From Anderseniella sp051010195 (GTDB taxonomy: Bacteria; Pseudomonadota; Alphaproteobacteria; Rhizobiales; Aestuariivirgaceae), in contig JBPCVV010000273.1 in NCBI GenBank assembly GCA_051010195.1, forward strand, positions 1 to 11,440: a stretch of DNA of 11,440 bases. Direction: 5' to 3'. A program made the position numbers and the translations under genes. Positions within the stretch are counted from its first letter, which is position 1; every line of letters starts with the position of its first letter. Shown in pieces: positions 1 to 6,029 of the stretch. The notes below the pieces were generated by a model. It was given only the letters and a program-made list of their open reading frames with translations. It made no database searches and had not been told where the DNA came from.

Positions 1-170
1 GGTTTTCAAGTCCTTTCAACGCGGTCAGGGGCAAAATAGACCCCGCCCTTCGGGTTTGAAGGAAAACACCCGCCTGAAGGCGAAAAATGCTCGACAAGGC
101 ACAAAGCCTTACCTTGCGCTTTTTCACCGTCATTCGAATGTTTTCTTTCAAACAGAATGGTATAAGATTA
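1..170. other. Left-edge leader and noncoding stretch before recQ
   Basis: No gene can be assigned here with confidence. One plus-strand frame (from base 3) ends in a TGA at 57-59 and could be the last codons of an upstream gene, but about 18 codons cannot prove it. Two small hairpins are visible: CCTTC (47-51) with GAAGG (58-62), and CGCC (71-74) with GGCG (79-82) followed by five A residues. Neither has a U-run, so neither is a convincing terminator. The recQ reading frame is open upstream to an ATG at 87. Confidence 0.4.
158..166 (+). promoter_or_regulatory. Possible extended -10 promoter element upstream of recQ
   Basis: TGGTATAAG at 158-166 fits the extended -10 pattern TGnTATAAT with one mismatch. 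No good -35 is seen 16-18 nt upstream, which extended -10 promoters tolerate. If it is active, transcription would begin within a few bases of the ATG at 171 and the mRNA would be nearly leaderless. It lies inside the longer reading frame that starts at 87, so the two interpretations compete. Confidence 0.25.
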
Positions 171-2006
171 ATGGGTCCTGACCCTAATCCGGGCCCTTCC
201 GAATTGACCCAGACATCTGCAGCCATTCTTCGGGACGTATTCGGATTTGATGAATTCCGGGCTGATCAGGAAGCGGTCATTGATCTTCTGTCGCACGGCG
301 AAAACGCACTTGTGGTGATGCCCACGGGTGCCGGCAAGTCGCTATGTTATCAGGTGCCTGCCCTGCTGCTGGACCGTCCCACCATCGTCGTGTCGCCGCT
401 GATTGCGCTGATGGACAACCAGGTTGCCGGCCTGCGTGTCAACGGCATTGCCGCCGGCGCCATCCATTCGGGGCTTTCGCGTGCTGAACAGGTCGACAAC
501 TGGCGGACTTTTGCGTCCGGTACCTGCCAGCTGCTTTACCTGTCACCTGAGCGCCTGATGACAGAGCGCATGCTGGTGGCACTTGAGAAACTCGACCCTG
601 CCCTGATCGTGGTCGACGAGGCACACTGCATCTCCAAGTGGGGTGTGAGTTTCCGGCCGGAATATGAGCAGTTGTCGGTACTGTGCGAACGTTTTCCAAA
701 CGCGGCCATCGGCGCGTTTACCGCGACCGCAGACGATGCGACACGCAAGGACATCGCACAGAAACTGTTCCGCGGCAGGGGCAGGATTCTGGTGCAGGGC
801 TTCGACCGGCCCAACCTCACCCTGGCGGTATCGGCAAAGCGAAACTGGAAAACCCAGCTTTTGGGTTTCCTTCAAGACAAGAAGGCAGCATCCGGCATTG
901 TCTATTGCCTGTCCCGCAAGTTCTGCGAGGAGGTCGCCGGATTCCTGAGCCAGGACGGATACAAGGCCATTGCCTACCACGCCGGCCAGGACGCCGAGGT
1001 CAGGGCTGCCAACCAGAACAGGTTCATGAGCGAAGACGCCATTGTCATGGTGGCGACCATCGCCTTCGGCATGGGTATCGACAAGCCCGATATCCGCTAT
1101 GTGTGCCATCTCAACCTGCCGGGCAACATGGAGAGCTACTATCAGGAGATCGGCCGTGCCGGCCGCGATGGCCTGCCGGCTGAAACCCTGATGCTCTACG
1201 ACCTGTCGGACATGCGCATGCGGCGGCAGTTCATTGAACAGGACGGCGAGGACGACGTCCACAAGCTGCGCGAGCACAAGCGCCTCGATGCGCTGCTTGC
1301 CTACGCGGAAGCCTCCGGTTGCCGGCGCCAGGCACTGCTGTCGTATTTCGACGAACCCACCGGTGCCTGCGGCAACTGCGACAATTGTCTCGCGCCACCC
1401 GAACTGGAGGACGGAACCGCCGATGCCCGGTTGCTGTTCTCCGCCATACGTCAAACCGGCCAGATGTTCGGCGGCGCTCACATCATCGATATTCTGCGCG
1501 GTGCCGCAACACAGAAAATCGCAGACCGCCATCATGACGCGCTGGACTGCTATGGCGCAGGTGCTGCCCACTCGAAGGAATACTGGAATGCCTTCATCCG
1601 GCAGGCGGTCGCCGGCACCTACTTGACCATCAACATCCAGAAATATGGGGCCCTGCAACTCAACCACCGCGCCGAAGAGATAGTAAAGGGTGACGGGAAA
1701 TTCGCACTGCGCCGGATTGAGGCACTCAAAACTGGCCGGGTCAAAAAGCAAGCCAAAGCCAAAGCGGGGGCGACAGCGGTCTCGGAGGCAGACCGGGACC
1801 TGCTGGCGTCACTGAAAGCACTGCGGCTCACCCTTGCCCAGGAACGGAAAGTTCCAGCTTTCGTGATCCTGCATGACTCAACGCTGAACGAAATCGCCAG
1901 CACCCGTCCCAAAACGCTCGAACAGATGGCATCCATCTCAGGCATCGGGCCGCGCAAGCTCGAACAGTTCGGACAGGCCTTCATGGATATCGTAACCGCG
2001 CACTGA
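171..2006 (+). CDS. recQ: ATP-dependent DNA helicase RecQ
   Basis: This is a superfamily 2, 3'-to-5' DNA helicase that acts in recombination and replication-fork repair in the cytoplasm. From the ATG at 171 it is 611 residues, close to the roughly 610 of E. coli RecQ. Visible in order are motif 0 (FGFDEFRADQ), Walker A GAGKS (residues 53-57), DEAH (149-152), motif III FTATAD, the motif V/VI block with QEIGRAGRDG (325-334), a zinc site of four cysteines (384, 400, 403, 406), a winged-helix region, a Lys/Ala-rich linker and a C-terminal HRDC domain from about residue 537. The loop after DEAH reads WGVSFRPEY where E. coli has WGHDFRPEY. The start is uncertain: an ATG at 87 has a good ribosome site (GAAGG, 76-80, spacing 6) and adds 28 residues of non-family sequence, while 171 fits the family length but has no clear ribosome site. 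The product assignment is secure. Confidence 0.95.
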   Translation: MGPDPNPGPSELTQTSAAILRDVFGFDEFRADQEAVIDLLSHGENALVVMPTGAGKSLCYQVPALLLDRPTIVVSPLIALMDNQVAGLRVNGIAAGAIHSGLSRAEQVDNWRTFASGTCQLLYLSPERLMTERMLVALEKLDPALIVVDEAHCISKWGVSFRPEYEQLSVLCERFPNAAIGAFTATADDATRKDIAQKLFRGRGRILVQGFDRPNLTLAVSAKRNWKTQLLGFLQDKKAASGIVYCLSRKFCEEVAGFLSQDGYKAIAYHAGQDAEVRAANQNRFMSEDAIVMVATIAFGMGIDKPDIRYVCHLNLPGNMESYYQEIGRAGRDGLPAETLMLYDLSDMRMRRQFIEQDGEDDVHKLREHKRLDALLAYAEASGCRRQALLSYFDEPTGACGNCDNCLAPPELEDGTADARLLFSAIRQTGQMFGGAHIIDILRGAATQKIADRHHDALDCYGAGAAHSKEYWNAFIRQAVAGTYLTINIQKYGALQLNHRAEEIVKGDGKFALRRIEALKTGRVKKQAKAKAGATAVSEADRDLLASLKALRLTLAQERKVPAFVILHDSTLNEIASTRPKTLEQMASISGIGPRKLEQFGQAFMDIVTAH

Positions 2007-2015
2007 GTGCACGAT

Positions 2016-2036
2016 CTAGAGCCAGAAAGGCTCTAG
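2016..2036. terminator. Stem-loop between convergent recQ and lysE-family genes
   Basis: CTAGAGCC (2016-2023), loop AGAAA, GGCTCTAG (2029-2036): a perfect 8-bp stem starting 9 nt after the recQ stop. It also contains the TAG stop of the opposing exporter gene (2033-2035). The position suggests a shared bidirectional terminator. No T-run follows on either strand, so it is not a classical intrinsic terminator; it may act with Rho or protect 3' ends. Confidence 0.6.
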
Positions 2037-2665
2037 GGCGAAATCGGATTTCGGCTGTCCGCCAGGATCTTGCCGCCAATGCCTACGAAGCACACGCCTG
2101 CGGCGCGTTCAATCCAGTGCTGGGCGTCTTGAAACCGGGATATCACCGGGCGTGACGACATAAACACCGCGACGATCGTGTACCAGGTCAGCGCACTTGC
2201 CATCACCAGCCCGATCATCACCATCATGCCCCACAACGGCATGGTGCTGGTCATTGCGGTCGCAAATACGCTGGTGAACAACACGATTGCCTTGGGATTG
2301 GTGAGGGTGACCAGAAAACCGAACACAACCGGATTGCCGCGGTTCGAGGCTCCGGGTTGGTCGATGCTGATGGCCGCAGGCCTGGTCAGGATCAGCTTCA
2401 GGCCCAGATAGGCCAGATAGCATCCGCCGCACACCCGCACCGCCCACGCCAGCCACTGGTACTCGAGCAGAATGGCGGACAGGCCGAGCAGGCTTAACGT
2501 GGCATAAAGGCCCAGCCCCAGCGTCACGCCGACGGTTGTCAAAAGCCCGGCCGCGGTCCCCCGTGACATGGACGAGCGGACCACCGCTACAAAATCGGGG
2601 CCTGGCAGCATCAGGGCAGGAATGAAAATCGCAAACACACCCAGCAATACAATTGTCCACTCCAC
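2033..2665 (-). CDS. LysE/RhtB-family amino-acid exporter (translocator)
   Basis: This is a 210-residue inner-membrane protein of the LysE/RhtB translocator family, which exports amino acids or their derivatives by secondary transport; the substrate cannot be told from sequence. The family signature is clear: PGPDF at residues 21-25, then a glycine-spaced stretch RGTAAGLLTTVGVTLG (35-50), and the second hallmark TNPKA (122-126) after GFLVT. Hydrophobic segments fit about six membrane helices. It starts with GTG at 2665, preceded by GAAAGG (2673-2678) with 7-nt spacing, a good ribosome site. It converges on recQ, with its stop codon inside the shared stem-loop, and diverges from the ABC transporter gene. 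No LysR- or Lrp-type regulator is adjacent. A typical stand-alone exporter with no evident link to the glycan genes. Confidence 0.9.
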   Translation of the reverse strand: MEWTIVLLGVFAIFIPALMLPGPDFVAVVRSSMSRGTAAGLLTTVGVTLGLGLYATLSLLGLSAILLEYQWLAWAVRVCGGCYLAYLGLKLILTRPAAISIDQPGASNRGNPVVFGFLVTLTNPKAIVLFTSVFATAMTSTMPLWGMMVMIGLVMASALTWYTIVAVFMSSRPVISRFQDAQHWIERAAGVCFVGIGGKILADSRNPISP

Positions 2666-2959
2666 GGATATACCTTTCAGATTGGCAAAAGATCAGCATG
2701 AATCATTTCCGCAGCCGGGGTAAAGTGCCGATATACGAACCCGGACAAATCGGCTAAAAGTCCCGGCATGCAAGTCGAACCGGCTTACCCCACTGCCTGT
2801 ACGGTGGTCGCCGCAAGGCGTATCGGCTGGGGCTATTGGTCGCGAAAGATCAGTATTTGTCGTTTCTCCCGTGATTCGTGGTTTAAAGAGGCTGCCACTG
2901 AAGATAAAGGTTATCCGAAAACTGGGGGGCACGGTGTTGGCAAAGTCAGGACGACAAGA
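2666..2959. other. Divergent intergenic region, exporter / ABC transporter
   Basis: This 294-base spacer must carry the promoters for the minus-strand LysE-type gene and the plus-strand glycan block. I could not find a pair of good -35 and -10 boxes on either strand. A plus-strand frame is open back to an ATG at 2768, but its translation (rich in Trp, Cys and Arg, with no membrane or family pattern) looks noncoding. Near the right end, AGGA at 2948-2951 is a suitable ribosome site for the TTG at 2960. No RNA gene or repeat is seen. Confidence 0.5.
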
Positions 2960-2976
2960 TTGATAAAATTTATCAA
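2960..2976. repeat. 17-bp perfect palindrome covering the ABC transporter start codon
   Basis: TTGATAAAATTTATCAA is an 8-bp inverted repeat (2960-2967 with 2969-2976) around a single central A. Its first three bases are the proposed TTG start codon. In mRNA it could fold as a 6-7 bp stem with a 3-5 base loop over the start; in DNA its symmetry would suit a dimeric regulator. It resembles an FNR/FixK half-site pair (TTGAT and ATCAA), but the gap is 7 bases rather than the usual 4. It may be coincidental. Confidence 0.4.
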
Positions 2977-4693
2977 GTCCAGCCAGCTGCTCGAAGTGTT
3001 CTTCAACGCGCCCGGCGCGAAACCCTGGACCGTCACGGCCTGCATGTTGATCGCAGGCGTGTTGGACATGATGAGCATGGGTGCGATCCTGCCGGCCATC
3101 GGTCAACTTGGCGGCGAGAGTATCGCCAGCGATTCGAAGCTCAACGAGATTGTAACCGATCTGGTGACGTATGTCGGTGTCGCACCCACATTGGCCAACT
3201 TCATCACCCTGGTCGCGGTTCTGCTGATCCTGAAATCCATCATCTCCCTGGTCGCAATGGGTTATGTCGCTTCGTCCGTGGCCCAGGTGCAGGCTGAAAT
3301 CCGGCGCCGTCTGCTGGTCGGCGTCATGGGCGCGCGCTGGCGTTATTTTGTCGACCTGAAACCGGGAGAGATTGCCAATTCCATTTCCGGACAGACGCTG
3401 CATGCCGGCGAAGCCTATTACGCGACCGCCATGGTGATCGTGTCCAGCATGAAGGCGATCGCCCTGATGCTGGCGGCCACCCTGGTGTCAGGTTACATGG
3501 TTGTTCTGACAATCATTGCCGCCATCATCATCTCGCTTCCCATGTACAAGCTGGTGTTGTTTGCCCGCGAGAGCGGCAAGAAGCAGTGGGAACGCGCCGG
3601 CATTCTGGGCTCGAAGGTCCAGGATGCGGTGGGCAACATGAAGGCCATCAAGTCGATGAACCGGGGCGGGACGTTTTCGTCGCTGTTCGACAATCTGGTG
3701 CTTGAACTGCGCAAGGCCTATTTCGCCCTGGTGATGTCCCGCCATGCTCTTGGTTACGGGCAGGACATCATGGTCGCCATCAGTGTAACGGCGGGGTTTT
3801 ACGTCGGCACCCAGATTGTCAAGATTCCGCTGTCCGACATGCTGGTCCTCGGCATCATCTATTATCAGGTCATCACACTGGTCAAAAAAATACAGGAGCA
3901 ATTGCAACAGCAGGCCATCATGCAGGCGGCATACTTCGGGCTGATGAAGATGATCGACAAGGCCGAGGGCAACCAGGAGGCCGTTGCTGGAAAGCACATA
4001 CCCGGCCTCACCGTCGGCTGCAAATTCGAGCAGGTCGATTTTTCCTACGGCGACAAGCCCATTCTGAAACAGGTCGATGTTGAAATACCGGCCGGCGAAA
4101 TTACCGTGTTGCTCGGGCCATCCGGCGCCGGCAAGACCACCATGATCGACTTGTTGTCCGGGCTGCTGACGCCGGACAAGGGCACAGTGACAGTTGACGG
4201 CGTCTCCCTGACCGATATCGACATCGGCAAATGGCGCGACGGCATCGGGTATGTACCGCAGGAACTGACGCTGCTGCACGGCACGGTCTATGACAATGTG
4301 ACCCTGGGCGATGGCAGCATATCGCATGACGCCGTGTGGCAGGCGCTGAAGGCTGCCGGCGCGGACGGTTTCATCGACGAGTTGCCGAAAAAGCTTGACA
4401 CCGACGTCGGCAATATGGGGGCAAGACTGTCCGGCGGCCAGCGCCAGCGCCTGTCGCTGGCCCGCGCTCTGGCAAGCAAGCCCAAACTGCTGATCCTCGA
4501 TGAAGTGACCAGCGCACTTGATGAAGATACCGAAGCCGAGATCTGCCGTAACATCACCGGCCTCGGCAGCAAGTACACCATTGTAGCCATTACCCACCGC
4601 CCGGCATGGAAAGAGATTGCAACGAAGCTGTACCGTGTCAGGAACGGACGCGCGGAGTTGGTGGAACTGGAAGTGCCTGACGCAGCCCAATAG
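2960..4693 (+). CDS. ABC transporter, fused membrane and ATP-binding domains (exporter type)
   Basis: This is a 577-residue half-transporter: an N-terminal transmembrane domain followed by a C-terminal ATPase, the MsbA/PglK-type arrangement that works as an inner-membrane homodimer. The first part (about residues 20-330) has several hydrophobic segments. The ATPase shows Walker A GPSGAGKTT (386-394), Q-loop Gln434 (GYVPQE), signature LSGGQ (490-494), Walker B ending in Asp514 with catalytic Glu515, and H-loop His546, so it should be active. The TTG start was chosen because AGGA lies 8 nt upstream and the length fits the family; the open frame reaches back to an ATG at 2768, giving 641 residues, but that extension looks noncoding. 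It lies 43 nt before glf and opens a glycan gene block. Export or flipping of a glycan or lipid-linked oligosaccharide is inferred from this context; a peptide or lipid substrate is not excluded. Confidence 0.88.
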   Translation: MIKFIKSSQLLEVFFNAPGAKPWTVTACMLIAGVLDMMSMGAILPAIGQLGGESIASDSKLNEIVTDLVTYVGVAPTLANFITLVAVLLILKSIISLVAMGYVASSVAQVQAEIRRRLLVGVMGARWRYFVDLKPGEIANSISGQTLHAGEAYYATAMVIVSSMKAIALMLAATLVSGYMVVLTIIAAIIISLPMYKLVLFARESGKKQWERAGILGSKVQDAVGNMKAIKSMNRGGTFSSLFDNLVLELRKAYFALVMSRHALGYGQDIMVAISVTAGFYVGTQIVKIPLSDMLVLGIIYYQVITLVKKIQEQLQQQAIMQAAYFGLMKMIDKAEGNQEAVAGKHIPGLTVGCKFEQVDFSYGDKPILKQVDVEIPAGEITVLLGPSGAGKTTMIDLLSGLLTPDKGTVTVDGVSLTDIDIGKWRDGIGYVPQELTLLHGTVYDNVTLGDGSISHDAVWQALKAAGADGFIDELPKKLDTDVGNMGARLSGGQRQRLSLARALASKPKLLILDEVTSALDEDTEAEICRNITGLGSKYTIVAITHRPAWKEIATKLYRVRNGRAELVELEVPDAAQ

Positions 4694-4736
4694 CCGCGGA
4701 GCACTATTATCTGGAAATACCGTCGGGGCCGCAACC

Positions 4737-5906
4737 ATGACATTTGACCACTATGACCTCGCGATCGCAGGCGCCGGTTTTTTCGGTGCCACCATTGCCG
4801 AGCGCTGCGCAAACCAACTTGGTATAAAGGTGTTGCTGATCGACAAACGCGATCACATAGGCGGCAATGCCTATAGCGAAATCGATCCATCCACCGGCAT
4901 CGAAGTCCACAAGTACGGGGCTCATCTGTTTCACACACCCAACAGGAAGGTCTGGGACTATCTGCGCAGGTTCACCGAGTTCACGTCCTATCGGCACCGG
5001 GTGTTTACGGTGCACGACGGACAGGTATACGCGATGCCGATCAACCTGGGGACGATCTGTCAGTTTTTTGGCCGGCATATGAGCCCGGACCAGGCTCGTG
5101 ACCTGATCAAGGAACAGGCCGCGGAACTGGGTCAGAAGGAACCGTCAAACCTGGAGGAGAAAGCGATTTCTCTTATTGGTCGCCCGCTTTATGAAGCATT
5201 TATTCGCGGTTACACCGCAAAACAATGGCAGACCGACCCGCGCGATCTTCCCGACAGCATCATCACCCGGCTGCCCGTCCGATATACATTCGACAACCGA
5301 TATTTCAATGACCCCTATGAAGGCCTGCCCGCAGACGGTTACACGGCCGTCTTCAACCGGATGCTCGATCATCCCGCCATTGACGTGAAACTGGCTACGG
5401 ACTTCTTCGACATTCGCCCCCTTCTGCCGTCCACGCTGCCGATAGTCTACACCGGGCCCATCGACCGTTACTTCGATTTCCGTCTTGGGCCGCTCAACTG
5501 GCGCACGCTGGATTTCGAGCGTGAAGTGCTTGAAACGCGTGACTTTCAGGGCATCCCGGTAATGAACTATGCCGACGAAAAAATACCTTTCACGCGTATC
5601 CTGGAATTTCGGCACTTCCACCCCGAACGTGAATACCCTGAAGACCGTACCGTGATCGCGCGTGAACATTCACGTTTTGCTTCGTCTCAGGACGAGCCGT
5701 ACTATCCCGTCGGCAGCGCCAGCGATCGCAAGAGGTACCTCGCCTACAAACAACTGGCCGACCAGGAGCCAAACGTCATTTTCGGCGGCCGGCTGGGCAC
5801 CTATCGATATATCGACATGCACCAGGCAATCGGCGCTGCGCTGAGCTGTTTTGAAGGTGAGTTGACATCAATAGTCACTGAATCAATGGGCAACAAGCAG
5901 TACTAG
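4737..5906 (+). CDS. glf: UDP-galactopyranose mutase
   Basis: This flavoenzyme of the cytoplasm interconverts UDP-galactopyranose and UDP-galactofuranose, the only known route to the galactofuranose donor. The protein has 389 residues, in the range of bacterial Glf. It shows the FAD-binding GAGFFG (12-17) and the second dinucleotide strand LLIDKRDHIGGNAY, the conserved KYGAHLFHT (59-67), the KQW segment with Trp164, RYFNDPYEGLP (188-198), FTRILEFRHF (285-294), and the C-terminal FAD/phosphate-contact block GGRLGTYRYIDM (350-361) with Arg352. All the regions expected of an active enzyme are present. The ATG at 4737 is preceded by a weak GGGG (4724-4727); the open frame extends to 4617 inside the ABC gene, but that part does not match the family. 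It is probably co-transcribed with the ABC gene. No galE-type epimerase is seen in the window. Confidence 0.96.
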   Translation: MTFDHYDLAIAGAGFFGATIAERCANQLGIKVLLIDKRDHIGGNAYSEIDPSTGIEVHKYGAHLFHTPNRKVWDYLRRFTEFTSYRHRVFTVHDGQVYAMPINLGTICQFFGRHMSPDQARDLIKEQAAELGQKEPSNLEEKAISLIGRPLYEAFIRGYTAKQWQTDPRDLPDSIITRLPVRYTFDNRYFNDPYEGLPADGYTAVFNRMLDHPAIDVKLATDFFDIRPLLPSTLPIVYTGPIDRYFDFRLGPLNWRTLDFEREVLETRDFQGIPVMNYADEKIPFTRILEFRHFHPEREYPEDRTVIAREHSRFASSQDEPYYPVGSASDRKRYLAYKQLADQEPNVIFGGRLGTYRYIDMHQAIGAALSCFEGELTSIVTESMGNKQY

Positions 5907-6029
5907 CTGTACAATATAATAAAAGCATAATTCAGCAGTAATATTGCAGACAAGATGACATGAATTATGATATCTGGGCAATACTGACAAATCACTCCCA
6001 ATACGGTCTTTTGAACCGCCAGGCTGGCA
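5907..6029 (+). promoter_or_regulatory. AT-rich gap with candidate promoters for the glycosyltransferase operon
   Basis: This gap is clearly richer in A and T than its neighbours. Two candidates are visible: TTGCAG (5944-5949) and TATGAT (5966-5971) with 16-bp spacing, and a perfect TATAAT (5915-5920) lacking a good -35 at the usual distance. A TTGACA occurs at 5862-5867 inside glf, but too far from either -10. A 6-bp inverted repeat, CAATAT (5912-5917) with ATATTG (5941-5946), flanks the middle. AGG at 6021-6023 is the ribosome site for the next gene, spacing 6. No convincing terminator for glf is seen. Confidence 0.4.

Noticed and set aside
1..181. Plus-strand frame from base 2 open to the TGA at 179-181
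   Set aside because: The translation is a basic, low-pattern peptide with no start in the window and would overlap recQ; nothing supports it as a gene.
543..1751. 402-residue open frame on the minus strand within recQ
   Set aside because: It lies entirely antisense to a clear helicase gene, shows no family motif, and its composition is typical of the shadow of a GC-rich coding frame.
2109..2699. 196-residue minus-strand frame overlapping the LysE-type gene in another frame
   Set aside because: The true frame has the family motifs and a ribosome site; this one lacks both.
2768..2959. 64-residue N-terminal extension of the ABC transporter from an ATG at 2768
   Set aside because: The extension has no membrane or family character, the TTG at 2960 has a well-placed AGGA, and the shorter protein matches the usual length of half-transporters.
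2960..2976. FNR/FixK box at the ABC gene start
   Set aside because: The arms TTGAT and ATCAA fit, but the gap is 7 bases rather than 4, and the position on the start codon is unusual for an activator site. Kept only as a palindrome.
2693..3403. 236-residue minus-strand frame spanning the intergenic region and the ABC start
   Set aside because: The product is rich in Gln, His, Asp and Gly with no pattern, and most of it is antisense to the first membrane helices of the transporter.
4617..4736. Upstream extension of the glf frame inside the ABC gene
   Set aside because: The 40 extra residues do not match Glf, and the ATG at 4737 directly precedes the FAD-binding strand.
3488..4738. 416-residue open frame on the minus strand within the ABC gene
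   Set aside because: It is antisense to the Walker A, signature and Walker B coding region and has no recognisable domain; a codon-bias shadow.
5862..5867. Perfect TTGACA near the end of glf as a -35 box
   Set aside because: No acceptable -10 lies 16-18 bp downstream; the TATAAT at 5915 is 47 bp away.
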